NCBI RefSeq assembly: GCF_004421005.1
Contig: NZ_CP038026.1
Coordinates: forward strand, 992,001-1,056,000
Reading direction: 5' to 3'
DNA length: 64,000 nt
DNA from: Pseudoduganella plicata
GTDB taxonomy: Bacteria; Pseudomonadota; Gammaproteobacteria; Burkholderiales; Burkholderiaceae_D
Shown: positions 41,284 to 49,806 of the stretch, in pieces
Layout: each line of letters begins with the position of its first letter
How positions within the stretch are numbered: the first letter of the stretch is position 1
Notes under the pieces: model-generated
Databases searched by the model: none
Told to the model about the DNA's origin: nothing
What the model saw: only the letters and a program-made list of their open reading frames with translations
Translations under genes and position numbers: made by a program

Positions 41284-42147
41284 TCAGCGCTCCGCCAACC
41301 CGTCCAGGTGGGCCCGCACTTCCGTCAGGCTGTAGAACGGCACGCTGGCGGAACTGGCCTGGATGTACTGCGCCAGGTGCAGACGTTCGCGCAGATTCGG
41401 TCCCAGCACCTCAGGCCGCCTTTCCAGTGTGACGGAACCCGCCGGGCGCAGCAGCGACAGGCCGCCGGACGCGCGCGCCGCGTTCGCATGCAGGCGCGTG
41501 CCGTTGGCGTCGTAGAACTCCCAGTGATCCGTCTCGATATTGCGCGCGGTGCTGCTATTGCCGGCCTCGTCCTTGTTGGCGAAGACGTGCAGCGTCTTGC
41601 GTGGCTCGGACAACGCAAAGATCGTCGGCAACGTCGGCGGCGGCAGAGCCGCGGTGACGCGGGGCGCCGGCGCCGCGGATAACGGACGGCGCAGCTTCGT
41701 GCTGTCGAGAATGGCGTCGAAGGCCGCGTTCCACTCGTCGCTGAACGAGCGCAGGCACGTCGCCGCGATCATCATCGCGACGATCGTCCCCGGCTTGCTG
41801 CCCTGCGTCAGCGTGATCGCCTGGCGCTGATGCATGAAGTTGCCCTCATTGCGCCAGCTGTAGGCCAGCTCGATGGCGGGCGCGCCGTCGATCGTGCGAT
41901 CATTCAGCGACTTCAGCTCGAACCTGGGCAGGGCCCGCCTGAGTTCCGCGACGAGGCGCTCGCCGAACTGTTCCAGCTTTTCTTCCGGCTGCACGTCGGC
42001 ATGGGAGATGACGACGCTGAACTCGCTCGGACCGTCGTCCTTCAGCGTGAACATGTGGACGGTCTTGTCCTTCAGCGCCGCCGGCAACTCGAACGTGGCG
42101 TGATTGGCGTAGTACTGCTGTGGCTCTTGCATGGGTCGCTCGCTCAT
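41284..42147 (-). CDS. DcrB/DUF1795-type T6SS effector adaptor (Eag-like) with C-terminal extension
   Basis: 287 residues from MSERPMQEP; the ATG overlaps the VgrG stop (ATGA). The first 150 residues (NHATFELPAALKDKTVHMFTL, FSVVISHADVQPEEKLEQF, AYSWRNEGNFMHQRQAITLTQ) match the DcrB/Eag-type adaptors that chaperone transmembrane regions of PAAR or Rhs effectors. The rest (about 135 residues: RKTLHVFANKDEAGNSS, ASGGLSLLRPAGSVTLERR) is an extension not found in short Eag proteins. Its position between VgrG and the prePAAR effectors supports that role. No signal peptide, so it is cytoplasmic. Confidence 0.82.
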   Translation of the reverse strand: MSERPMQEPQQYYANHATFELPAALKDKTVHMFTLKDDGPSEFSVVISHADVQPEEKLEQFGERLVAELRRALPRFELKSLNDRTIDGAPAIELAYSWRNEGNFMHQRQAITLTQGSKPGTIVAMMIAATCLRSFSDEWNAAFDAILDSTKLRRPLSAAPAPRVTAALPPPTLPTIFALSEPRKTLHVFANKDEAGNSSTARNIETDHWEFYDANGTRLHANAARASGGLSLLRPAGSVTLERRPEVLGPNLRERLHLAQYIQASSASVPFYSLTEVRAHLDGLAER

Positions 42148-44678
42148 TTGTTCAGGTCGATCCGGCTGCCGAGAACGGTCACGTTGACGCCCTGAATCAG
42201 GATCGTCCCGTCCGCCTGCAGCACGATCTTGCTGCTGCCCACTTCCAGCGTGATGTCCGTGTTCGCCTTCAGGTGGATGTGCTCGGTCTGCGACGTCAGC
42301 TCGATGTTCTGCTTGGCCGTCTGGTGCAGGTGGGCGTTCTGCGCCACCAGCTCGATATTGGTCTTGGCCGTCTGGTGGATGTAGTCGTCCTGGGCCGTCA
42401 GCTCGATATGGGTTTTCGCCGTCTGGTGGATGTGCGCATCCTCGGCCGTCAGCTCGATATTCGTCTTGGCGGTCTCGTGGATATGCCCCGTCTGCGCCGT
42501 CGTGACGATGTACTGCTTGACGGTGTTGGTCTGGTAGCCGCTGCTGACCGTATTGGTCTGGTGCGGCCCGTTCACGACCGTTGCCTGCGTGTTCTGGACC
42601 GTGGTGACCATATCCTTCTGCGAATGGATATTGATCAGCTCCTTGCCCTTCTGGTCGTGAATCACCATTTCGCAAAAGCCGCCACCGCCCGGTGTGGAAC
42701 GGCTCTTGAAGCCCATCATGTGGGCGCCGTCCGGCAGGCCATACGGCGCCGGCTGGTCCGCATTGAACAGGCGGCCCGTGCAGACAGGCCGGTCCGGATC
42801 GCCTTCCAGGTAATCGATGATCACTTCCTGGCCGATGCGGGGAATCGAAATCGTGCCCCACCCTTGCCCTGCCCACGGCTGCGACACGCGGATCCAGCAC
42901 GAGCTGCGCTCGTCGCGGCGGCCGTAGCGGTCCCAGTGGAACTGCACCTTGATGCGGCCGAACTTGTCCGTATGGATTTCCGTGCCCTTCGGGCCGACCA
43001 CGGTGGCCGTCTGCGGTCCGGGCATGCGCGGCATCTGGTGAACCCGGCGCGGCCGATACGGAATCTTGCGGCGGATGGCCGTAAAGGTGTTGCGGTAGAC
43101 GTCGGCCTGCCCGCGCGCGAAGTAGTTATTCCGGGCGCTATATTGCACCGACAGCACGATGAAGTCGTTGTCGCCGTCGCCGGCCGGGTCGAACCAGTGG
43201 TGGTCGAGCAGCTTGAAGGTATGGCCGGCAATGAGGCCGCGGCAATCCGACGCGCCCGTGAACACCTTGGCCTGCCATTCCAGCACTTCCAGCCGCTGGC
43301 GCGCTTCCCGTGTGCCGTCGTCCTTGTCCTTGTACGAGAACGCGGGATTGCCGTCGTAGACTTCCATGGTCGGCATGTCGCCCTGCTGCGTCACCGTGGG
43401 CAGTTCCACGTATTGCAGCGTATTCGGGGATTTGAAGTCGAAGGTGTTCAGGGCAACCTTGGTCGGCTGCAGATTGCGCTCGGCGGCCAGGGCCGTCACG
43501 CTGTCGCGGTCGTGCCAGCGGTTGCCGCCGTTGAATTCCACTTCCGCATGGTGCTGCTGCGGCGGGCAGAATACGCTGGAGCGCGAATCGTCGCTGATGA
43601 CCATGACGTGGCCGTTCGGCTTGTGCTCGAAATAATAGAACAGGCCGTATTTTTCCATCAGCCGGCTGACGAAATGTTCGTCCGTCTCGTCATACTGCAC
43701 GATATAGGTTTCGGGACGATAGGTCTGGCCCGTGCGGAACTCGTAATTGGCCAGGCCGTTATAATCGCCCTTGAACAGCGTGTCGATCACTTCCAGCACG
43801 CTCTGGTCCTGGAAGATGCGCGAATTGACGCGCTGCTTCAGGTAGCTGAACCAGGGCACGATCTGCGCGTGATAGAACGCGAAGCCGCCGTCGGCATGGC
43901 TGAAGCCGAAGGAATGCACATAACCGTTGATGAAATGATCGCCGCCGTCGGCCAGCTGCACGGCCACGCTGACGTTCTTGCCCATCAGGTCTTTCAGGTC
44001 GATGGCGGCATTTTCCGAAATCAGGCTGAGGTTGAAGACGAACTGTTCGGACAGCCCGGAGGTACCGTTCAGCGATTCGATCAGCAGCGCCTTTTCGCCC
44101 GTCAGCGGCGAAAAGAAGCGCAGCAGGCGCGTGCCGTCGTTGAACCGGGCCAGCGCGCCCGCCACTGCCGCTTCCTCGTCGCCCTGCACGGACGGGTCGA
44201 TGGCCGCGGGCACGTATTGCGGGTCGGCCGCGGCGAAATCGCTGACGGCCTGTCCTGCCAGCGGATGCTCGGCAATGACGAGTTTTTCCAAGGCCGGTGC
44301 GGCGGCTTCTGCAACGGCGGATGCCGTCGGCGTCTCCTTGATCAACGCGGCGGCCTGGCCGGCCTGGCCCGCCACGTTCCCGCCCTGCTGCGCCAGCGAC
44401 TGCAGCTGGGATGCAACCTGAAGCGCCTGTCCCAGCTGGGGATTGGCCTGCCCCGCCAGGCCCCTCAGGCCGGTCGCCAGGGCAGCGGCGCCCGATCCGG
44501 CCTGCAGCGTCGCCGCCGCGTCCAGCGCGGTGCCGGCAAGCCCGAGCGCCTTCGCGTCGACGCCGGCCAACCCGGCCGCGCTGCCGGCAAGCTTGCCGGC
44601 AGCCGACAGGCTGAAGGGCTTGGCGTCAGCGGGAAGCTGGTCCGGTCGCGCCGGACTATCGATCTGATCTGAAGACAT
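42144..44678 (-). CDS. vgrG: T6SS spike protein VgrG with Ala-rich N-terminal extension
   Basis: 844 residues. About 165 Ala/Gly/Gln-rich residues (such as AALATGLRGLAGQANPQLGQ) precede the VgrG body. This runs from LRFFSPLTGEKALLIESLNG, through the gp27-like base and the phage-tail OB-fold region (MPRMPGPQTATVVGPKGTEI, CWIRVSQPWAGQGWGTISIP), to the GVVENLL-equivalent spike region. Residues 735-802 are four 17-residue repeats (TAKTNIELTAEDAHIH type) that form the beta-helical needle. It tips the T6SS tube and carries PAAR effectors. It is the first gene of the minus-strand unit. Sheath, tube and membrane genes are absent from the window, so this is an orphan VgrG island. Confidence 0.95.
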   Translation of the reverse strand: MSSDQIDSPARPDQLPADAKPFSLSAAGKLAGSAAGLAGVDAKALGLAGTALDAAATLQAGSGAAALATGLRGLAGQANPQLGQALQVASQLQSLAQQGGNVAGQAGQAAALIKETPTASAVAEAAAPALEKLVIAEHPLAGQAVSDFAAADPQYVPAAIDPSVQGDEEAAVAGALARFNDGTRLLRFFSPLTGEKALLIESLNGTSGLSEQFVFNLSLISENAAIDLKDLMGKNVSVAVQLADGGDHFINGYVHSFGFSHADGGFAFYHAQIVPWFSYLKQRVNSRIFQDQSVLEVIDTLFKGDYNGLANYEFRTGQTYRPETYIVQYDETDEHFVSRLMEKYGLFYYFEHKPNGHVMVISDDSRSSVFCPPQQHHAEVEFNGGNRWHDRDSVTALAAERNLQPTKVALNTFDFKSPNTLQYVELPTVTQQGDMPTMEVYDGNPAFSYKDKDDGTREARQRLEVLEWQAKVFTGASDCRGLIAGHTFKLLDHHWFDPAGDGDNDFIVLSVQYSARNNYFARGQADVYRNTFTAIRRKIPYRPRRVHQMPRMPGPQTATVVGPKGTEIHTDKFGRIKVQFHWDRYGRRDERSSCWIRVSQPWAGQGWGTISIPRIGQEVIIDYLEGDPDRPVCTGRLFNADQPAPYGLPDGAHMMGFKSRSTPGGGGFCEMVIHDQKGKELINIHSQKDMVTTVQNTQATVVNGPHQTNTVSSGYQTNTVKQYIVTTAQTGHIHETAKTNIELTAEDAHIHQTAKTHIELTAQDDYIHQTAKTNIELVAQNAHLHQTAKQNIELTSQTEHIHLKANTDITLEVGSSKIVLQADGTILIQGVNVTVLGSRIDLNK
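42273..42476 (-). repeat. 51-bp coding repeats of the VgrG needle
   Basis: Four consecutive 17-residue units (T-A-K-x-[NH]-I-E-L-x-[AS]-x-x-x-x-[IL]-H-x) are encoded here, with a fifth weaker one on the 5' side. The copy number could vary between strains. Confidence 0.7.
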
Positions 44679-44870
44679 AAGACGACTCCTGCTGGGCGCA
44701 TCGGAGGCCGGGTTAGAGGACGCCGCGCCTGGGCGCGTGGGAACGGCTGGCTCAAACGCGCAATCTTAGGTTTTTGATAAATTGTGTTTATACTATCAGA
44801 AATCCAGGCCCGGCTGACATGGCTTTAATCTGCCGCCGGCGCCGCAGCCCCTTCACTGCCCGCAGCACAA
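44679..44870. promoter_or_regulatory. Divergent promoter region between VgrG and Rhs
   Basis: 192 bases, AT-rich at 44771-44805. ATAAA (44779-44783) and TTTAT (44789-44793) form a small inverted repeat. A TATACT hexamer at 44791-44796 may be a -10 element for the Rhs gene. The signals are weak. Confidence 0.35.
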
Positions 44871-47800
44871 ATGCCCGATTCCTCCAGCAACTGGACCGAT
44901 TTGACGCAAGCGCTGCGCAGCATGCAGCGCAACTACGAACGGGGCGGCGCCCAGACCCGGCTTGACATCGAGCGGCGCGTGCAGCGCTGGTCCAACCGTG
45001 CCGGCGACGCGCTGATGGACGTCGCCCAGGCGGGCGCGAACGCCAGCGGCGTGCCGTCGATGATGGCTGTGGGCATGGCACTGGAAGGCTCGGAGGCGCA
45101 GTTCCGCAAGCTGCTCAAGACGCAGCTCGAAGGCATCGACGTCTCGATGGTGGTCGACCTGCTGTTCGGCATCGCCAGGGAGATCGCCCTGTACCTGGGC
45201 GGTGGCGCGGTGCTGGGCGCTGCCGCGGGGGGCGTCATCGGGGCGTTTGCCGGCGGCGTCGGTGCGATTCCCGGCGCGGCCATCGGCGCGCAGGCCGGCG
45301 CGGCCGTCGGTGGCGAAATCCTCGCCTGGATGGGCCTGGGCATGCTGGTCATGGACGTCAGCAAGACCGTTCCCGACATGTGCCGGGAATTCGGCCACGG
45401 TTTTGCCACGGCCTGGTCGGCCGGGCTGTTGCCGGGGAACGCGCACGGGGCGCGCAAGGCGCTGATGGAGGACGCGACCCAGTCGTTCGCGCACGGCGAA
45501 TTCCTGCTCGTCAAGGCGGTGCTGACGGCGCTGGTGCTGTACCTGTCGCGCGGCCAGGCGAAAACGCTGATCCAGAATCTGTCGAAAAGCAAGCTGGGCC
45601 CGAGGTTCGGCGAATGGGTGCGACAGAACGAAGGCGCGCTGCGCCGTCACCCGAACCTGCAGCCGAAGACGGCCAGCGCGCAAGGCGCCGTCGAAGGCGG
45701 CGCCGCCAAGCCCGCCGCCCGGCCGGCACCCGACAAAACGCCGGAACCGTCCCGTCCGGCCACGCAAGGCGAAGCGAAGCGTCCGGCGCCCTGCGAGCTG
45801 GTGGGCCACCCCGTCAATCCGAACACGGGCAGCAAGATCCTCATGGGCGAGCTCGACCTGGACTTCGCGCTGCCGGCACCGCTGCCGCTCGTCTGGCAAC
45901 GGACCTACAGCTCGGCCCTGCGGCAGACGGGCTGGCTGGGCCAAGGCTGGGCCTTGCCCATCAGCGACACGCTGCGGATCGGCGCGGACGAAGTCGTCAT
46001 CGAGGATGTGTTCGAGCGCGCCGTCACGTTCTCGCTGCCGCGCGTTAGCGAAGCCATCTATTCGCCGTCCGAGCAGATCACGCTGGAGCGCACGGGCGAC
46101 ACCACGTTTGAGCTGATCGACAGCAATGCCCTGCGTACCCAGTTTGCCGTCCTGTACGGCGGCGATACGGCCCGCCTGGTCGGCTGGCGGGACCGCAACA
46201 ACAACCACATCCGCATCGAGTACGACGCGCGGCAATTGCCGGTCCGCATCGAGGACAGTGCCGGCCACAGCCTTGCGCTGGAATTTGATAACGTGCACGG
46301 CGGCGTGCGTCTGCTGGGCGTGGCGCTGCTGTCGGAGGGTGCTGCCGAAACGCTGGTGCGCTACGAATACGACGCCATCGGCGACCTGCGCCGCGTGCGC
46401 AACCGCGCTGGCGACGTTGTGCGTCAGTTTGCCTACAGCCACCACATCATGGTCGAACATGGCCAGCCCGACGGCCTGATCTCTCGCTACGAATACGACG
46501 TCGAGAGTCCCGACGGCAAGGTGCTGCGCAACTGGACCAATATCGGCCAAGTGTGGACCTTCGCGTATCAGCCGAAGGAAACGGTCGTCACCGACGGGCT
46601 CGGCCGGATACAACGCTACCGCTTCGATGCCAAGGGCCGCCTGATCGAACACATCGACGCCAGCGGTGGCGTCACCACGCACCAGCTCGACGCCAACGGC
46701 AACCTGCTGGCGCTGACGGACCCGGCCGGCCGCCAGGTGCGCTACCGCTACGACGAGCGCAGCCGCATCATTCGCATCGAGCGGGGCGGCCATGGGACGG
46801 GCATCGTCTACGACGCCCGCTTCGACAAGCCGGCCTTTATCACGGACGCGCTCGGCGCGAGGACAACCCTGCGCTACGACGCGCTGGGCAATCTCACCAG
46901 CGTGACGAACCCGCTGGGCCAGCGCACCGCGTACCAGTACGACGACCGCGGCCTGCCGGTCCAGGCGACGGACGCGCGCGGCGGTGTCAAGAAGCTCGAC
47001 TACAACCGCGCCGGCCAGCTGATCGCCTACACGGACTGCTCGGGCAGCACCAGCAGCTTCAGCTACGACCCGCAAGGCCGCCTCGTCCGCGCCGTCGATG
47101 CCAACGGCAACGCCAGCACGTACGCCTACGACGCACTCGGCCGTCTGGCATCGGTCACGCACGCGGACGGCGCCACCGAACGCTACGAATACGACAGCCT
47201 CGGCCGACTGATCGCCCACGTCGACCCGGCCGGTCACCGCACCGCCTACGAACTCGACCGCGACGGCAAGCCTTTACGGCGCATCGACGCGCGCGGCGGC
47301 GTACTGGAATACCGCTACGACGAAGCCCGCCGCATCGCCGAGCTGATCAACGAAAACGGCGACGCCCACCGCTTTGTCTACGACGCCCTCGACCGCCTGG
47401 CCGAGGAGACCACGTTCGATGCGCGCCTGACGCGTTACAGCTACGACGGCAGCGGCCTGCTGGTCGGCAAGGAAGAACTGGGCTGCGCGCCGCGCGACGA
47501 GACGACGCCGATTGCGACGACGTACGTGCGCGACCCGCTGGGCCAGCTGACGGAGAAGGTGATCTCGCGCGTGACGGGCCTGGCGCAAGCCCAGCAACTG
47601 AGACTGCGGTTCGCCTATGACGCGCTGGGCCGGCTGACGCAGGCCATCAACGCCGACGCCACCGTCAGCCTGGGCTATGACGCGCTGGGGCAGCTGATCA
47701 CGGAGGCGACGGAAGCGTCCGGCACGACATCGCTGCTGCGCCACGCTTACGACGAGCTGGGCAACCGGGTGCAGACGACGTTGCCGGATGGCCGCGTGCT

Positions 47801-49316
47801 CAATTCGCTCTTCTACGGCTCGGGCCACCTGCACCAGATCAACCTCGACGGAGACCTTGTCACCGACATCGAACGTGACATGACGCACCGGATGGTCAGC
47901 CGCACGCAAGGCGCACTGGTCAGCCAGTTCCAGTACGATCCCGTCGGCCGGCTGCTGTCGCAAACGGCGGGCCAAGGCGCCGAGACCATCATCGCGCGCA
48001 AGTACGAATACGACGCGATCGGCAACCTGATCTCCATCGACGACCGTCGCAACGGTGTCACGCACTACAGCTACGACCCGATCGGGCGCATCCTGTCGGC
48101 CGTGCAACCCGACCTGACCGAACGCTTCGCATTCGACCCGGCGCACAACTTGCTGGACACCACAGTCGGCTCAGGCGGACGTGTGGAAGGCAACCGCGTC
48201 CGCGTCTACGAGGACAAGCGCTACGACTACGATGCGCATGGCAACGTCAGCGAAAAGCTGGTCGGCAAGCATACCCGGATGCGCTTCGAGTGGAATCCCG
48301 CGCATCAGCTGGTGAAAAGCATCGTTGCGCGCAATTCTTCCGACACTGCGCAGACGACCCGCTATGTCTACGATCCGTTTGGCCGTCGTATCGCCAAGCG
48401 CGATGCGTTCGGCACTACTCGCTTCGTCTGGGACGGCAACCGACTGCTGTGTGAGCAGCGCGCAAGTCATTGCCGGACCTACGTTTACGGCGAAGACGCA
48501 TTTGTGCCGCTGGCACGAATCGATTCCGTCAACAGTAGCGATGGCACTTCGCTGGCGGAAGTTCGGCATCTGCACACGGACCACCTCGGCACGCCGCGCG
48601 AGCTGACGGACTCGGATGGACGGGTGGTTTGGGCTGCGCAGTATCGGGCTTGGGGTAACGTACTTCGGGTCGTGGATGAAGAAGTGGCAACGACGCCTGC
48701 GGCAGTGGATGCACAGCTTCTCGACGATGCGCAGCCGATTCGCTTCCAGGGACAATACTTCGACAACGAAACTGGGTTGCACTACACCCGGTTCCGCTAC
48801 TACGATCCCGACATTGGGCGGTTTGCCTCAAACGATCCGATAGGACTGGTGGGTGGAACAAACACATATAGCTACGCGTATAATCCGGCCGCCTGGGTAG
48901 ACCCTCTTGGGCTAACTCCGTGTCCACCGACTGGATCTGCTGCCAGCATCGACAGAACCAGCGAGGTGGCCGAGATTTTCAGCCCGACCAATGCCAGAAG
49001 CGGACCGCAAATCGGCAATAGGTCCCTTGTAGAGTTGCCCAACACAGGTAACGCGAAGATGTACGCCGGGGTCACCGCAGACGAAGTGAAAGCGTATTTC
49101 CGTGAACTTTCAGGCATGGACCTACCGGCCGGGCGACAAATTGCTGGAAAAGGAACCTTGTATACCGTCCGAACCCCTTATGGAAACATGAATTTAAGAG
49201 ATTTCTCTTCTTCGTCTGCGACTACTGGGCCAGCATGGACGATTGACATCCCAAAAGCGATTACTGGCACCACCTACAACCCCGAGATGAAGTTCCTGAT
49301 AGGACGCAAACCATGA
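44871..49316 (+). CDS. rhs: Rhs-family T6SS effector with C-terminal toxin
   Basis: 1,481 residues. The N-terminus (residues 90-160) has glycine-zipper membrane helices (GGGAVLGAAAGGVIGAFAGG); no PAAR motif is visible. A DUF6531-type start of the barrel (CELVGHPVNPNTGSKILMGE) lies near 305, followed by about 20 YD repeats (such as YDALGRLASVTHADG). The conserved core end DPIGLVGGTNTYSYAYNP ... WVDPLGL is at about 1321-1347. The last 134 residues are the toxin (GTLYTVRTPYGNMNLRDFSS, SATTGPAWTIDIPKAI). Its pattern resembles BECR-fold ribonuclease toxins by eye. The stop overlaps the immunity gene. It is delivered by T6SS. Confidence 0.92.
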   Translation: MPDSSSNWTDLTQALRSMQRNYERGGAQTRLDIERRVQRWSNRAGDALMDVAQAGANASGVPSMMAVGMALEGSEAQFRKLLKTQLEGIDVSMVVDLLFGIAREIALYLGGGAVLGAAAGGVIGAFAGGVGAIPGAAIGAQAGAAVGGEILAWMGLGMLVMDVSKTVPDMCREFGHGFATAWSAGLLPGNAHGARKALMEDATQSFAHGEFLLVKAVLTALVLYLSRGQAKTLIQNLSKSKLGPRFGEWVRQNEGALRRHPNLQPKTASAQGAVEGGAAKPAARPAPDKTPEPSRPATQGEAKRPAPCELVGHPVNPNTGSKILMGELDLDFALPAPLPLVWQRTYSSALRQTGWLGQGWALPISDTLRIGADEVVIEDVFERAVTFSLPRVSEAIYSPSEQITLERTGDTTFELIDSNALRTQFAVLYGGDTARLVGWRDRNNNHIRIEYDARQLPVRIEDSAGHSLALEFDNVHGGVRLLGVALLSEGAAETLVRYEYDAIGDLRRVRNRAGDVVRQFAYSHHIMVEHGQPDGLISRYEYDVESPDGKVLRNWTNIGQVWTFAYQPKETVVTDGLGRIQRYRFDAKGRLIEHIDASGGVTTHQLDANGNLLALTDPAGRQVRYRYDERSRIIRIERGGHGTGIVYDARFDKPAFITDALGARTTLRYDALGNLTSVTNPLGQRTAYQYDDRGLPVQATDARGGVKKLDYNRAGQLIAYTDCSGSTSSFSYDPQGRLVRAVDANGNASTYAYDALGRLASVTHADGATERYEYDSLGRLIAHVDPAGHRTAYELDRDGKPLRRIDARGGVLEYRYDEARRIAELINENGDAHRFVYDALDRLAEETTFDARLTRYSYDGSGLLVGKEELGCAPRDETTPIATTYVRDPLGQLTEKVISRVTGLAQAQQLRLRFAYDALGRLTQAINADATVSLGYDALGQLITEATEASGTTSLLRHAYDELGNRVQTTLPDGRVLNSLFYGSGHLHQINLDGDLVTDIERDMTHRMVSRTQGALVSQFQYDPVGRLLSQTAGQGAETIIARKYEYDAIGNLISIDDRRNGVTHYSYDPIGRILSAVQPDLTERFAFDPAHNLLDTTVGSGGRVEGNRVRVYEDKRYDYDAHGNVSEKLVGKHTRMRFEWNPAHQLVKSIVARNSSDTAQTTRYVYDPFGRRIAKRDAFGTTRFVWDGNRLLCEQRASHCRTYVYGEDAFVPLARIDSVNSSDGTSLAEVRHLHTDHLGTPRELTDSDGRVVWAAQYRAWGNVLRVVDEEVATTPAAVDAQLLDDAQPIRFQGQYFDNETGLHYTRFRYYDPDIGRFASNDPIGLVGGTNTYSYAYNPAAWVDPLGLTPCPPTGSAASIDRTSEVAEIFSPTNARSGPQIGNRSLVELPNTGNAKMYAGVTADEVKAYFRELSGMDLPAGRQIAGKGTLYTVRTPYGNMNLRDFSSSSATTGPAWTIDIPKAITGTTYNPEMKFLIGRKP

Positions 49317-49663
49317 TCATCTCGAATATCGATAAAATTTATAACGATGCGTTCGGACTGTGGATATCCGGCCTATTTAGTGCAATTGAAGGAAATAATC
49401 CTGGTTTAGCGTTCGACGACCAAAAGGATGCGTTCTTTGAGATCTTGAGGCGCTGGCTCGCTGAGGGGAAAGTGAAGTTTTGCAAGCCCAGCGACCCGCT
49501 GGGCGAGGTATGGCATGCTTCCGCGGAAGAGATTATCAGCTTCCTGCAAGCAGGTTGGCCTCCGCATGTTAAGGACGAGCACGATATCGACCTCAACAAC
49601 TATTTTTACGATCTGCCCGCGCTCCTCTGGGTCGGCCCAGATGGAAAGATATCTAGCTCATAG
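49313..49663 (+). CDS. DUF596-like immunity protein for the Rhs toxin
   Basis: 116 residues; the ATG overlaps the Rhs stop by four bases (ATGA). The sequence (AFGLWISGLFSAIEGNNPGL, AFDDQKDAFFEILRRWLAEG, then DLPALLWVGPDGKI) fits the DUF596 family pattern, small proteins often found beside polymorphic toxins. It is acidic, with no signal or membrane segments. It is AT-rich like the toxin end, so the toxin and immunity arrived as one cassette (inference). Confidence 0.8.
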   Translation: MIISNIDKIYNDAFGLWISGLFSAIEGNNPGLAFDDQKDAFFEILRRWLAEGKVKFCKPSDPLGEVWHASAEEIISFLQAGWPPHVKDEHDIDLNNYFYDLPALLWVGPDGKISSS

Positions 49664-49675
49664 CGACAGCGGTGA

Positions 49676-49730
49676 AGCTCGCCCAGATTGAGCACGGCCC
49701 GGTTGACGAATGGCCGCCCGGTGATAGCCT
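49676..49730 (-). pseudogene. Small relic resembling a GH92 gene segment
   Basis: On the minus strand this reads AITGRPFVNRAVLNLGEL, closely matching VIGRPFVDRAVLKVADG in the GH92 gene remnant at 49807-51911. It is about 18 codons long and out of context. It may be a remnant of a second GH92 copy or of the same gene after rearrangement. Confidence 0.45.
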
Positions 49731-49806
49731 CTTGACAAGTCGTGCGACCGCAGCGACTGGAGCGCTACGCCCGCCATCGCAGGGATAATGCCGGTGGCCG
49801 AACTCG

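Noticed and set aside
42273..42476. CRISPR-like periodic repeats
   Set aside because: The 51-bp periodicity is in frame within VgrG and codes for 17-residue needle repeats; there are no unique spacers.
44853..47237. 794-residue minus-strand open frame inside the Rhs gene
   Set aside because: It is the antisense of the YD-repeat region; its repetitive Val/Arg/Asp content mirrors the Rhs repeats.
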